From assembly GCA_964035545.1 (NCBI GenBank), contig OZ037768.1, positions 9,973,241 through 10,037,240 of the forward strand: DNA of 64,000 nt, given 5' to 3'. Below the pieces are notes generated by a model, which was not told the DNA's origin, made no database searches, and saw nothing but the letters and a program-made list of their open reading frames with translations. This DNA is from Bugula neritina. Lineage: Eukaryota; Bryozoa; Gymnolaemata; Cheilostomatida; Bugulidae. Made by a program: the position numbers and the translations under genes. Shown here in pieces: positions 36,001-48,692 of this stretch. Each line of letters starts with the position of its first letter. Position 1 is the stretch's first letter.

Positions 36001-39000
36001 AATTGTAAAATTGTTTTTTAATACTTTTCATCAAATTTATTTTGTTATCACCTGAATTTTTTTAGTAACTTAATCTTCAGTGCATTTCTTTGAAATTCAC
36101 ACATCAGAGTTGCAGTTGTCTTCTCTTCAATTATATTAGAGTCCTCTGCCATGTGTTTTCAATATACATGTAGAAGGTTGAAGAGGTCTGCACTCGCAAG
36201 GACTTCAACGCTATACAGCTGCTCAACTACAAACATTTCAATGTATGTGTAACTCAAGATGTTTTTCGATTTTCTTAATAACCGTAGTCATGGTGAAGTA
36301 GATAGCAAATACGTGAAACATGTTTCACAACATTAAATAAACATAATTTGCAAAAATTATTACAAGTTTGCAATATTTGCCCATCAAGCTTACATATTTG
36401 AAACATGGACATACCCATGTAGTTTATAAGCAAGGCATGTATATAAAGTATTGGCCGCTACTCGCTTGATTTAGTTCATTGGAATTGCTCATCTAAGTTC
36501 AGCTTATAGATAGGTAGCTGGTCTCCAACAATATCTTTAGCAAGTGTAAGTAGTGCTATTTAATATATTTGTTTGTAATAAACATTGTGATAAATTAAAG
36601 CTAATGTTTTTTTTACTTTATTTTGTGAAACTGATCTCAGATGCCAACTAATTATTTTTAGAATATTTGTACATCTTATCAAAAGTTATTGATCAGAGGT
36701 TATTTATAGATTGGCTCATTGCTGGTTCCAACTTTTCATATACAAAAATAAACTGTTTTTCCAATATCTATACTAGCTTGTATTCTATTTATTGACTGGA
36801 GTATTTACAAAGGATTACCGATCCGAAGCCCCCTGCCTAGTGGGGGTTTTGTTTTACTTCCACGAGCAGCTGTCTATAGAGGCAGCTGCCTACACACTGA
36901 CAAACAATGGCAACCTGTCCTCTTTATCTGTCTGAAGTTTGTATTCATTCACCTCATCCCCTCTTGTCTAGCTTATAGTTTGAAACTCTATCAATTAAAT
37001 AGCTTTTTCTGACCACAACACATTAAATGGTACATGCAAGTTTTGTTGCAATTATTTCATTATTCTACCTGTTTCCATTATTTTTGAGTTTAAGGGACTA
37101 GAGTAGTTAAGAAAATTGCACCCAAAAATTTGATTGGCTTGTTTTGCATATATTCCATAAAATAGTTGTAATTTTTGTTCTCACGACAGCCCTAACAACA
37201 TTGTAACAGTGTGTAGTTCTACAGGGCAGTTTCTCAGTTCAAACTAATTTACTTTATCATTTCTGTTACCAATAGGAAATCATTTAGATAAAAATATAGA
37301 TCTGATATCATTAGATAAGTTTATTCAGCTACAGCTAGAGCCATATGAAATTGAAGCTTGTGTCAATATTATAGAAACTGTTGAAACAAGGCAACGCATT
37401 GTTAAAAAAGGCGCACAAGTCGTTAACTGAATCGGAGTTGTCCATTACGTGGCTGGAGCAGCTGTGCACAAAGTTACAAGCAGACCTAGAATCTGTTTCG
37501 GCATCGGCAATCAAAACCTGCGATATTCTAAGGACTACTTATGACTGTTACTTCAAACTTGACCAGGTAAGTTTTATATGTAACTCCTATAATCTGTTCT
37601 GACTGTATTGGCTACTAGTTGTAATACCACATAACCTCCGTTTAACAGTGATTTAAGTTGCTTCATTTTTTTACAATACCTACGCAGTAAAATGCTATAC
37701 ATTATAATATGCTACACAGTGCAATACTATACATTGCACTATATTATTCAACACTATACATTATAGTAAGCTATTCTATAAATTAAATGTTCTGCAATGT
37801 TTAGATTTTCTTCGTAAGTCAAAATTATGCTTACATTCAACAATCACTTTGATTGAGTGGTGTAAGTTTGGCATTTTCATTTAAATATGACCCAGTGATT
37901 AGAGGTGCTGATCTACCACGGCCTGAATAGTATGCTAGGTTTCAGACCTCAACAGAGCTCTTGGTGAGCATCTGGTAATTATTGCTCTGGAGCCTCATTA
38001 AAGTCTTTGGGCCATATAGCTTGAGGCAAATCACATAGACCCGGTGGTTTAGAGGCAGTGCACATAGCCCCAAACTCTACCTAAAGAGTTTGGGGCTATG
38101 TGCAGAAATTGAATGTTCAAATTCATATAATAGTGTTTTTATTGAAATTATCTTGAAAAAACTGCATAAATTTAACATATCAATGCTCTCAAAATTTCAA
38201 GAACATGAAATACATACATATATATGAAACACATAATTCTAGCTTGCAGATTAGTGTGTATACCAGGAAAATGCTGCTATTGAAACTATTAACATTAGTT
38301 GCTAGCAGGGCTTTAGCAAATATTTTTGTCCCGACTACTTGATAGTCAAAGATACTTTTGATCTTTGCCTACCTCTGTGGTATTAATAGCAGCAAAGAGA
38401 TTGAATAGTTATATACTATATACACATAATAAAGCTGACAATAAGAGAGTTTAGCCCAATAGGCTGGTAAACATAGATGTTTGCAAAGTTGACATAAAGT
38501 ATTACTTTCACAGTTTCATTTCAGCACTAGTCTTGCTGACAAACATGCAGTCAACTGTACTGGACCACAGAGCAAGAGTCACTAGAAATACTGAACATAT
38601 TTTTTCTTTTATCTTGAGCTAACGACCCAGAATATTTTGTAACATATGCTTGTGTAATACATTACTTTTGTATCATCAGTAACTATTTTATAAAGTTAAA
38701 AGTTGTAGCCTTGTAACTAGTGACTAGCAAAACATTTCTGTCTTTCCCACTCAAAGGAGTTCAATTTTCATATTGACTATTTATTGGTTCTCTCACTGCT
38801 TCTCCAAGTGCAATCTAAATAATTGTTTGACTAAACATCAAGTTATTTTTTATACCTCAAAACCCTCGTTCTATTTATTTGTATCTAAATTTAGAGTTTC
38901 TTTAGAAAAGTCTATACTGTATGAGAGCAGGGTCCACTGTGGTGTACAGCGTATAAGTTACTGCAATGAAATATTTTCAAATCATATTCTGTAAACTGTA

Positions 39001-42000
39001 AAGGTTATCAAGATAAAAATCACATGTCTGACAAAGTTCAATGTTTTTGAAATTCAAAGAACACACTATAAGATTTTGGCATCTGGTTTCTGTATACAGT
39101 TTGTTTACATTTTTCCACTCTGCCTACATGCATCTCTGTTGAACTGGAGGGGGACTAGAGACTGCTAATTATGTGGGCATTGTAAATCTGATAACTATTG
39201 CTTACGCCAGGCTAATATAAAAACCTATTAATCAAAATTTTAAGTCTATCTCACCTATGCGTAGTGTGAGTTTCAAGCAAGGTAATTAGAGTAGAAAATT
39301 CATCCTGCACTCTTTGTTTTTTATAATTGCATGTAGATACCCAGCTAATCAGTTATTTTGACAAAGCGCTGTGATCTGTCTTGTGGTTTAACAAAAATAA
39401 TGAGTTAGTATATTGAGGACTAAATAGACAACGATTCAATTGTTTTATTGGCTATAAAACAGAAAGCCTTTTATGCTGTTGGCATTGTTCATCTGTCCGG
39501 CTTTAGTAGAAAATAGACTAATGCTCAGTGTGGTGGAGAAATAATACTCCTAGTTTACATTAACCAAGGGCTCTTTCATCTCTAAACTTAGATTATCTAT
39601 CTGCCGTTCCAACTACTCAGAGGTTTATTTATACAGTTTACATTTTCATGAATACTAGTAGAGCTGATCTATTCTGTAGCGGTTGTGCTTTTGTTGCTTA
39701 CTCAAAACATTCAACAACATTGGAAATTGGGTTTAGTAAAAATATTTGCTCAACTAGCACAACAAAAAGTTTTGTTTAATGCATGATCACTTTGTTGTCT
39801 CTTGGCAGAACTGTTGACTACATTGCTTGTTCATGCATCAGCAATAACTTCGTGTGATAACTGAAAGGAATTACTTCATAAGGCAGTGTAAGCAACAACA
39901 AAAGCTCATTCGTAATTTTGTTCACTTTTGATAGCATCGGTTACATGAATAACTTTGCTCTCTACAGTATAATAACAACTTTGACTGTAGAGAATAAACT
40001 TTTACAAATCTATTCATGTAATCATGCAATACTATTTGGTATTTTGTTTATGTAGCATTTATGCTAGTGAGAGAGGTGTTAATAAGATCCTATTAACATA
40101 GGTTTTCTTTTCATTAGAGCTGAACTTACAGCATTAGATGAAATGTCACAGCCTCTGTAAGTGCATAAATACAATCGTTTTAATTATCTTTGCTAACTAA
40201 TTTTTAGCTTAATTTCTCTTCTTCTAATGTGTACATATTGTAATAATTTTTAGGTATACAGTTGGGCTCTAACAGCTATGAAATACATCTCACAGAACTC
40301 TATGGATAATTACATGACCCCAGAAGCTTTGGAGCTACTGGCTACGGGATTGAAAAGTTTTATGGAGCAGAAGACGTTTATAGATGATGTCGTATTTGAT
40401 GAGATAAGCAAACAGGCTAGATTTCTATCAAATCGAAAATTAGCTGAACGGAATAAAATGGCAAAAAGAAGGTACAGTGAAACTAAAAGTTTGTTGAGGG
40501 CAAAACATTGTGTGGTGGATAAAAAACGATTGCAAATTGAAGAAGGTTCTGCAGATTTAGGTAGTTCTGAAAGTTTAGTGTCTGTGGAAAAGGACAGATT
40601 AGGACTGCATGCTGCTGATGTCCATCTTCACAGTTCTCAATCTGCTCCAGCTACTCCTGCTCTTGCATTGCGTGGATGCAATAATCATAAAGACTTGAAC
40701 CGCCGTTCACAGTCACTGGAAGATGAAGACCTACCTAATGCAGAAACCGAAGGAAGTGGTGATGTTGATATTGGAGTTTCTGCTGCTACAGGTGGTGCTG
40801 GTTTTGAAGATATTGCAAACTACAGCATTGGTTTAGAAAAAACACAGTTGGTGACAATAAACTCAGCAAAGCCTAAATCAAAATCTCTAGTGGTAAAAGA
40901 GTTAGCTGTAGGGCACGACAGTATAAGCATGTGTGAGAAAGTTGAGAACCAGGCATTGTTACCAGAAGCAGTGTCTCATGCAATGACAGATCACGCTGTA
41001 GGTGATCTTCATGAGGGTGATTTAAACAATACTATTGAGCATGTGGATGTAGATTCTTCAGGCAAGGAGAATGATACAGAGCATCTGAACACCTGTTTCA
41101 CCACATACAGGGGAGACAAGTTTATAGAGTCTCGGGATGTTATGATCCCTTTGGAGGAAGATATGAATTATTTAAACAATAATAATGTGATAATTCAGAG
41201 TCCTACTATTGAGAACGGTCACATCATATATGCTCCACTGAGTAAACCAGTTCCAGCAGAAAGGTCTGCAACTGAAATCCTACCCACTGCTGCGACTGGT
41301 ACCAACAATGAAATACTAAGACAAGCTAGTATTGACAGTTTAGCAAGTCCACAATGTTCTCCAACAGCTACATCTTTTTTATCTCCTCAAAATGTGGCAC
41401 CTAAAGATTTCTCTGCTTTAGACGCAACAAATTCAACATGCAAACTATCGCCAGTTTTATCTCTCAAACAGAAACAAAAAGCTATGCAGAAACGAAAATC
41501 ATTCCATGGTTTCACATCTTCCATATTAAATCTGGCTCGTGGTCTCAGAAGCACAGAGACATCTGCAAAAAGATGTTCTGTTGCAGAAGACAGTATAGAT
41601 GAGGAAGTTTCTACCTCACACGATGTTCAAACAGAATGCTCTCTCAAAGATAAGGAGGCCAGTCGGCTTCTGCAACTCAAGAGGGTGGATAAAACTGCTA
41701 GTCTAGTGACTGCTAGCTCAGACAGCTTACCAAGGTGATTACACAAACAATTTATCTGTTTTTTGCTAATTTGTTATAACAAGAAGAAAATAAAAGGTTG
41801 AGGTGTGGTTTGAACTTTTACATTGGTGTGGTGTGAGCTTTTATTTACTAAATTACAAGCCAACCTCAAAAATGAAGGCTTGCTGGAACAGTATGTTATT
41901 TGAGATCTGAATTTTAAGTTATCCAGTGTCATTATTTAACTGTTGCTTTAATATTATCTGATGTCCCATGGATATTCAGTGTTGACAGCAATGCCAGTTT

Positions 42001-45000
42001 ATTAAACCTAACCATTTTCACTAACTTTCCATTTGAAAACAAAATGTATGGTGTTGCATTATGTAATTTAAGATCATTATTCAACCAATAACAATGTTGC
42101 ATTTCTAAATAAGTTGAGTTAGTGTTGATGGTTTTTAAGAATAATGTAACATTGTTCTAACGTGAATAGATGAGTCACACATTGACATAATGTTTTAATA
42201 AAAATGGAAGTATCCATCGAAATGTCCCTATATTCATTTTTAGAAATGTAGTCTTTATCAAAAATTAGGCCCCTGCTAATAAAAGTGGGCAGTTGGCTTG
42301 CAAACAAATGCTTATCTATAAGAAGTAAAGCTATAAAGTTGATGAGAGGTTTTTTAGATTACCCTTTAACGCTGAAATTTACCGCAATGTCAACACGAAG
42401 CTCTATAAGAAGAGTTAATAGCAGCTAATCGCACTCTGAATAACCCTGAGAGCTTGTCATTCATAGAATTATATATTGACTCTGGCAGAGACCACTTCCT
42501 GTCACATGATGATAATAATACAGGACATGGGCCCTTTTTTACGATCACAAAATCTTTTTCTTAAATTTCTGGAAACATTTATAAGGATCTGTGCTTTTTT
42601 GATATCATTCAGTCAATTCAAAGAGCTTTTACACTACATAAATATATTTATGAAATTTTCATTTTGAGCTTATTTTGTAAAAGAATGTTCTTTGTTGTAA
42701 TAATAGCCTCCCTGAGGATGATATGGTGGGCATTGGAAATCTTCCTATGTATGTGAACACTGCTGCTTCAACCAAGACAGCTTCCCCAGTTCCAGTAAAC
42801 TCACATTTAATGAATCATCGGGTGCTGCCTACTCACCGCTGCACTTCAATGGCAGATTTGAGGCTAACAGAGACTGAGGTCAAAAGGCGAATTACACTGG
42901 CTCATGTGATGGATGAACTAGGTTGGCTTTTACAGTTCTCATTCTAACCAATGAGATTTCATTCTTAGAAATTAATATAGGACATTACTTGCTAAGCATC
43001 TTTGTGAAATCTAAGATTATTATTTTGAATTTGAATAATGTTTATATAATAAGTGGTGAAAGATGACATTCAATTTCCACCTTAACTAAATTTTATCAAG
43101 TGTCTAACATTGAAATTAATTCTAATTTGTGTTGATAATTATAATTTATAAAGTGTTTTCTGTATAATTAACCAATTAAGGTGATCAGCTTATAACAACA
43201 ATTTGTGAAACTATGGGGCACACCATTACAGCAGCGGTATTCTTTATATTTCCTTAGTTCAGACTGAGAGAGATTACGTAGCAGCTCTAAAACTGGTAGT
43301 AGAAAGCTACATCCCTGAACTAAACCGTGAAGATGTACCCCAGACATTACGAGGAAACAGAGCTGTCATATTTGGAAATATTGAAAAGTTATACGAATTT
43401 CACAGTCGATACTTCCTTAATGATCTAGTCAAGTGCGAAGATGAACCTTTTAAAATCAGTCATTGTTTTTCGAACCATGTAAGTACTAAGTAGATCAGTT
43501 GGTCATACTGTAAAGAATGCATGTTTTTAAATTTGCTTCACATGGTTTTGTAGGTCTTGAAATATGTATAAACAATATACCAACTAAAATTATTAGCTGA
43601 AAAGTGCAAAATTTAAAACTGGATAAAATATGTTAGAATTTAGTCTAAACCGTTCCTTTTGATTTTTTAATAATGCCAAAACTATGAGGTTGCAGGAGAG
43701 TAGATTTTGCATATATGCACAGTAATGGAACAATTGTTCTCTAATTATTTCTGATCAAATATTATGGTTTGGGATGTGGATTCAATATGTGGCTTCAAAA
43801 CCACATTAGAACATAACTTTTCTTCAAGATTTCTTACCTAAAACACAAGCTTTTCTTATTTACTACACCTGCCAAATTTTAATCATTAGTAGTAGTAGCA
43901 GCAGAAAAATCTGTAACTACTTTTAAGTTTAACGTTTGAATTTTAGGAATCAAAGTTTATGCTGTATGCATCATACAACAAAAATAAACCCAAGTCAGAT
44001 GCTCTGATGCTTGATTTTGGTTCCTCCTTCTTCAAGGTATGACACATGTCTGTGATGCTAGTACGTGCTTAGAAACTTAATCTTGTAAACTCCATTATTC
44101 CCATATAAACACATACCTTTAATAGATTTGTGTGTAATTTGATTATCAACTAATAATAATTGGTTTTTATTTTAAAGTTTACAATATCATATATCAAAGT
44201 GTACAGCTGTGGATGTAGATAAAACACAAGTGTTACTAACACTGACTAAGACTCTTAACAGCTAATTAGTCACCACCTATATAAAAATATCTTGTTGCAA
44301 ATATTTTAATTGGATCTTTCTATGTGGAAAGATCCAAAGCAACCCCATGTCAATCCTTCATTAAACCTTCAAAGAACTTAACTTGTATGACTGTAGATTT
44401 GAAATTTGACACTCTCCGTTCAGGCAGTATTAATTTGACAAGTTGAATTAATACAATTTATGTTATGCAATTTTTACACTATTGAGAAATATAATGGCTT
44501 TGCAGCTCTTTTACTTGCAGTATTTGTTATAAAAATACTAGATACTTTATATGTGAGTTGTTTTGTGCTTTACTGACCCCCTGTGTAATTAGTAATCAGT
44601 ATTTGGTTAGTCACCCATTTAAACAATGGCATTGAACACAAAGACGTTTGCACTGAAAACTTTCCAGTTATTGAATAACAGAAGCAGTCAATTTCATATA
44701 ATTGCTCAAACAAGTTTCTTCTAAAAACATTTCGAACACAACCTATTTTTAGATTTTATCCTATTTTTTAGGAGTTACGATTTTTTACAGCAGTTTTGCA
44801 TTCAGCTGATGCTGATAGGACTTACAATACTGTGATGTTTTGTCATTCTTTAAAATATCTTACACTATTTACAATTATTCTAACAGTCAAAATGTATTAT
44901 TCCAATGTAGTTATTAATATGACAAATCTAAGGCCTCCCACCCACTTGCTTACGTTATTACTTGTAGGAACAACAGCTGGCAATGGGAGACAAAATGGAC

Positions 45001-48000
45001 TTGTCTAGCTATCTTCTCAAGCCTGTGCAGAGAATGGGTAAATACGCATTAATACTCAAGCAAATGCTCAACGTGTGCCCAGAGTCCTTTCCAGAGTACG
45101 AGGAGTTGGTAGCTGCAGAAGAAATGATTAGGTTCTGCCTACAGCATGGCAATGACTTGCTCGCCATGGATGCCTTAGAAGTAAGTGAAATTTTTAGTGC
45201 TAATGCTAAAAGGCTGGTTATTTTTATTTATTATTAAATTCAGTTATTAATTGATCATAATTGAATTGATTTTTAAATTTAAGATTTATTTTGAACATTT
45301 TATACCTTCAATTTTGCACTAGTGATTGAGGACTGTCGGAAATACTTCAACTTTCAACTTTGAAGTAACAGTTTTTGCCTTTGATAAGTTGTGTTTAATG
45401 GTAGGCTCCAGTTTAGCATTTCAATACAATATTATCATGTTTTACATTGCAGCCTATTAAAGTTTTAGCATAGTTAATATAATAAAATTGAATTTATTAC
45501 CCAGGAATGTGATGTGAATCTCCAGGAACAGGGAACCCTTTTACTACAGAATGATTTCATTACTTGGAAGAATAAAAGAAAAACTACGAGACACGTTTTT
45601 CTCTTTGAACATTTAATAGTGCTCTCAAAGACCAAGAAGGTTCTAGGCGGACACGACCAGTATATCTACAAGACGAGTCTGAAGGTATACAGTTCATTGC
45701 TTGCAGCATACACCAACTTTTTTAAAAAAATTTTCTTTATTTTGTAGCTATATCAAATAAGTCAAAATTTTGAGATTTATTAAAGTTAGAAAAAGTTTAT
45801 GCCATAGAACTGATAGAACTCAAACATATTGGTTTTGTAACAAGTTAGTAAAACTATAAAATTTAACTACAGTTAGTAACGCTACAAATAAGCATTGTGC
45901 CAACATAACAATGAAATTAACAGGTACAATGGGCTAACATGTGCTACCAATTTCATCATCAAAAACCCCATCCTCTTAGTAGAAGCTATTATTCTAAAAT
46001 ATGACTTGTGGTGTCCAATTTAGGCTGACATGTGCACATGCTGGTGATAATAAGAAGAGTTATTGCACTCATTGACACTAATTATGTTATCTCATAACAC
46101 AGAAATGGTGTCGAAGCATGGAAACCACTGAATATAGAGTAATTAAAACATTAAGCGGTGTGGGATAGTAACTTCACATGCATGTCATAATATCACGTGG
46201 CGAATAAGTAACTATTGCTTACTCATAGTGACAGTTTTTCTGAGATAACAAATATAGGTGGAGTACTTCGCAATTAAGCTTAAAACGACTTGTTAACAAC
46301 ACTAAGTTGTGTATGGGCGTGCAACTTTCAATGTTTACATATTTATCGTCTTGGAGCAGAATATAACTTTTAGTGTGGGCAGGTCATTTCATAACATGCA
46401 AATCTACGTACTGGTGTGTATTTAGGACTTATCACTCAAGTATTGACTTAAGAGTCAAGTGTTTTATCTCTAAGAAATATAATATCGCAATATATGCTGT
46501 ATTTTTATTATAGGTCATAAGTCAGCTCTGTTGGATCTGTAGATGAGGTTAACTAGTTGACTTATAGAATGTAAATCAATGTAAACCAACTCCTTATGCT
46601 ATTAAACATAATATATCACAGTGTTTGATTAATCATTACTTTATACAGCTTGCTTTTAGGTTAGTTGAACTAAAAATATTTACATTGCATGTTAGAATTT
46701 CTTTGATGACATCTACTAAGGTGCCACATTTTGAACACAAAGCCAAGCTAAGCACATACACCTCCTTACTTCATTTCTCTATTTGTAAAGTTGTAATTTC
46801 AGACGGCTGATATGGGATTGACAGAAAATGTTGGTGCCAGTGGAGATAAATTTGAAATATGGTTTCGAAAACGAACAGGAGAAAGTTGGATGTTTCAGGC
46901 TAAATCTTCTCAAATCAAAAACCGATGGGTGAATGTCATAGAGAAGTTATTGTGGACTCAAGCACTAAAGAATAGGGAAAGTCATCTTACTGATCTTTCT
47001 ACGATGGGCATTGGCCATAAACCTTGTCTTGATCTCCAGAAAAGTGATGACAATATCAATGATAGGTTTATACCATGCAATAACATAACAGGTAATTCAT
47101 ATATAAAATATACAAGTGTACTTAATTACTAATATAAAATATAATCTAGTAATAAAACAAATTGCAAGTGAAAATCTGAAGAACATGAGTATATAACTCC
47201 AAGCAGCTTTAGTCAAACAAATAAAGCGTTTTACTAATTTCTAATATAATATATTTGTGTATTTAGAAAATGATAAAACTGCTCTGGATGGATTAGCCAA
47301 TAAACATGCGAGTTTAGACAAGAAGAGACCTCATTCTGTAATTTCATTGGCCACCAGCAGCAGCTCATCAAACGCGTCATCAGGCAGCACCAGTACATTT
47401 GCAAACAGACGGAGTCTCACTTGGTTAGACTTAAAAGCCGCTTTCACTGGTCAGTATTTATGTTACAAAATAAATATATTGAAGAATTTTAGAAATTTCT
47501 ATGACTATGACACTTCTTCTAGCTTGATAGATTTGTTTAGCAATTTATATTATATGCTTTCAAGTTTGTAGCAGAAAAGTTGTGTATTGATACCAAATTA
47601 TAATTATTTTGTAGGTAAAAAATTAGAAAGTACTCGAAGTTTTAGACTGCGAAAAATGTTTAAATCAGAATCTAAGCTGAACAGGTGTGACTCAGGAATC
47701 TACAGCTCTTCAGACATCGGAGGACCAATCAGTGGTAGTGTCAGACGGTCATCTCAATTCTGTCCGAGTACCGAACCTAATATTTCCATGAAAAAGTTTT
47801 CTGAGTCTGAGGTATTTATATTTTGTATTTATGTGCTTGCACAGTTTGCATTATAATTATACTCAAGAAAATATTGTTATAAATTTTCAAAAGAGGCAGT
47901 CTTATTATAAATACTAATGTTGAGAAAATAAAAGCCACATCTTAAATGAGAACTGTCGTAAAAGAAGTTATGCTCTCATGAAAGTGTTAACTTGAGCCTT

Positions 48001-48174
48001 CAACCAAAATTTATAGACAACAAGAGAACTTAAACTATTAAAATTTTTCTTTTATTGCACCTAAATGTTAATTTTAAGAAGTTGCTCTTTGGGTGTGTTT
48101 TTTACAAGTTGATATAAATTAACTGATGACATTTTATTGTATCCTAACTCTGCTTATGTATATTTTAGGTATAA
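23309..48174 (+). CDS. Sec14-like, spectrin-like, DH-PH RhoGEF (PLEKHG4/ARHGEF40/quattro type)
   Basis: This Dbl-family exchange factor should load GTP on Rho GTPases at the actin cytoskeleton or membrane. Exons: 23309-23669 (start uncertain), 23943-24056, 26203-26317, 30846-30933, 31231-31332, 32381-32497, 32616-32974, 34211-34346, 35020-35139, 36174-36242, 37375-37566, 40254-41734, 42707-42921, 43258-43478, 43947-44036, 44968-45180, 45505-45684, 46803-47091, 47267-47449, 47615-47811, 48169-48174. All are GT-AG and phase-compatible; total 4,848 nt, or 1,615 residues. Order: N-terminal helical region, Sec14-like domain (VDGRGG; LPTSLGGL), spectrin-like helices, a long disordered exon, DH, PH, and a basic Ser-rich tail. 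This order is that of PLEKHG4, PLEKHG4B, ARHGEF40 and Drosophila quattro. The last exon encodes one Val and TAA. The ATG at 23309 was chosen because stops lie upstream in frame after the good acceptor at 23246. Confidence 0.88.
26203..32497 (+). CDS. Sec14-like (CRAL-TRIO) domain exons
   Basis: Four exons (26203-26317, 30846-30933, 31231-31332, 32381-32497) form the Sec14-like fold seen in several RhoGEFs. Markers are ELPTLLCFVINRHK, then SERYCLIVDGRGGANS (the VVD-RG strand). Next come a helix with KLSGNSIDLAIVLINRL and the final LPTSLGGLQAFDPHFYIRF. The last corresponds to the LT-LGG--Y-H--W--FR motif that ends Sec14 domains in Dbl-family proteins. Introns of 4.5 kb and 1 kb interrupt the domain. 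Confidence 0.85.
28252..28419. mobile_element. MITE family A, full-length copy
   Basis: About 168 bp. Left terminus TAGGTGCAGCAATGGAGAAA, right terminus complementary to TTTAGGCGCAGTAGCAGAGA. Both continue through AAATTGAGA and AGCCT, about 35 bp of imperfect TIR. The interior contains a C run and GAGCCCCAAACCAAATTTT. It has no coding capacity. Confidence 0.75.
29685..29765. mobile_element. MITE family A, partial copy
   Basis: AGCAGTAGTGGAGAAATTGA, then GATAGCCTAAGTCCTTTAA and TTTTGGTTTGGGGC. It matches the right half of the 28252-28419 copy read on the opposite strand almost base for base. The other end is not seen. Confidence 0.7.
32616..37566 (+). CDS. Spectrin-like helical region of the RhoGEF
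   Basis: Exons 32616-32974, 34211-34346, 35020-35139, 36174-36242 and 37375-37566 encode long amphipathic helices (VASSVGRLKALAENRLARLY, YEYLWKYVEEITK, AQLKKAHELIERHQKAS, FNAIQLLNYKHF, LLKKAHKSLTESELSITWLE). This matches spectrin-like repeats between Sec14 and DH domains. The acceptor for 35020 is weak; starting at 35032 instead also keeps frame and would drop four residues. Confidence 0.78.
34126..34191. mobile_element. Palindromic mini-element, copy 2, next to an exon acceptor
   Basis: 66 bp: 27 bp arms (left TCGCAGTCTTTC..., right ending GGAAAGACGGTGA) and a 12 bp centre. The arms share CTTTC, GGATCGATCTCA and the GATCAATCTCA core with the element at 10963. It ends 19 nt before the acceptor of the exon at 34211. 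Confidence 0.75.
37889..38038 (+). mobile_element. SINE-like element related to the 12.1 kb copy
   Basis: A tRNA-like head (GACCCAGTGATTAGAGGTGC, with GGTTTCAGACC as a decayed B box) is followed by GTGAGCATCTGGTAATTATT and GCTCTGGAGCCTCAT. This body parallels GAGCATCCAGT...AATTGCTCCTG..CCTCAT of the 12115-12318 SINE. A second head-like sequence, GACCCGGTGGTTTAGAGGCA, begins at 38039 directly after it. Confidence 0.6.
38059..38104. repeat. Perfect 20 bp inverted repeat with 6 nt loop
   Basis: TGCACATAGCCCCAAACTCT, then ACCTAA, then the exact complement. It lies immediately after the SINE-like head at 38039. Confidence 0.9.
40254..41734 (+). CDS. Large exon: last spectrin helix plus disordered linker
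   Basis: This 1,481 nt exon is several times larger than its neighbours. It opens with helices (YSWALTAMKYISQN, LELLATGLKSFMEQKTFI, ISKQARFLSNRKLAERNKMA). It then becomes Ser/Asp/Glu-rich linker with basic patches such as KQKQKAMQKRKSFHGF. The start follows TTTTTAG at 40253, in phase 0 with 37566. An alternative acceptor at 40261 would need another exon. It ends AG|GTGATT in phase 2. Confidence 0.82.
42707..45180 (+). CDS. DH (RhoGEF) catalytic domain exons
   Basis: Exons 42707-42921, 43258-43478, 43947-44036 and 44968-45180. Conserved region 1 reads HVMDELVQTERDYVAALKLV across the 42921/43258 junction, with the E-ERDYV signature intact. The middle has IFGNIEKLYEFHSRYF (conserved region 2). 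Conserved region 3 is LSSYLLKPVQRMGKYALILK, nearly canonical. Because these key residues are present, an active exchange factor is likely; which Rho GTPase it prefers cannot be read from sequence. Confidence 0.93.
43710..43885. mobile_element. Degenerate copy of MITE family A
   Basis: The left end GCACAGTAATGGAACAATTG and the right end (complement of GGCAGGTGTAGTAAATAAG with AAAAGCTTGTGTTTT) resemble family A termini. The interior keeps ATGGTTTGGGATG. Divergence is high, so this is tentative. It lies in the intron within the DH domain. Confidence 0.4.
44310..44337. repeat. Short perfect hairpin
   Basis: TTGGATCTTTC, six bases, then GAAAGATCCAA. It is in an intron of the DH region with no T-run or coding context to suggest a function. 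Confidence 0.6.
45505..47091 (+). CDS. PH domain exons following DH
   Basis: Exon 45505-45684 starts the PH fold (EQGTLLLQNDFITWKNKRKT, then HVFLFEHLIVLSKTKK). Exon 46803-47091 completes it (TADMGLTENVGASGDKFEIW, then SWMFQAKSSQIKNRWVNVIE), including the invariant Trp of the C-terminal helix. It sits directly after the DH exons, as in nearly all Dbl-family proteins. The 1.1 kb intron between the exons shows no recognisable element. Confidence 0.9.
47267..48174 (+). CDS. C-terminal tail of the RhoGEF
   Basis: Exons 47267-47449, 47615-47811 and 48169-48174. The tail is basic and Ser-rich (KKRPHSVISLATSSSSS, STRSFRLRKMFKSESK, CDSGIYSSSDIGG) and likely phosphorylated. The last exon contributes only Val then TAA. 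If the last intron is retained, the frame adds a hydrophobic 14-residue tail (VFIFCIYVLAQFAL) before a stop. The two forms would differ only at the extreme C-terminus. Confidence 0.7.
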
Positions 48175-48692
48175 CTGAAGCTATCTCAGTTTCCAGAAAA
48201 ACAGCGGATTTCAGCTATTTTCTTTCTTCCATGAGCATATTATATGACTGATTACAATATACTCTCATGTTTTGAAATTTAATTTAGCAATTAATCTATA
48301 CTCCATAGCCTTGTATTTTTACATATTAATTAGATTCACCACATCTCTCATTTTTCTCTTATTTATGATGTACAAATTATTTCAATATGAGAAAAATAAT
48401 TAGCTACATTTATTAACTTTTAAAGCATGCTGTATTTTTTGTAATCTTAGTTTGTTTTTTACTTCTGATCTATAATTTAAAGTAACATTGTATATTATTA
48501 TTTACTAAAGTTTTCGAAATATTTTGTTCTAATAATATGAATTTATATCACCCTAATCATAAGATATCTGTAATAATATATTTAGACTAAAGTTATTGAA
48601 ATACACAATTAACACATAATCTTTTTTGAGATTAAATATCTTATTGTGCTAAGGCAATTTAGATACAAATAATATATCAAATGTTATCAATT

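Larger units (their letters stand above)
37567..40253 (+). other. 2.7 kb RhoGEF intron
   Basis: Holds a SINE-like element at 37889-38038, a perfect hairpin at 38059-38104 and a rejected exon candidate at 40118. No other gene is seen. Confidence 0.5.

Noticed and set aside
40118-40156. Exon candidate ELTALDEMSQPL before the large RhoGEF exon
   Set aside because: It needs phase 2 on entry, but the preceding exon ends in phase 0. Joining 37566 directly to 40254 keeps frame and gives a sensible helix. It could matter only with an unseen extra exon.
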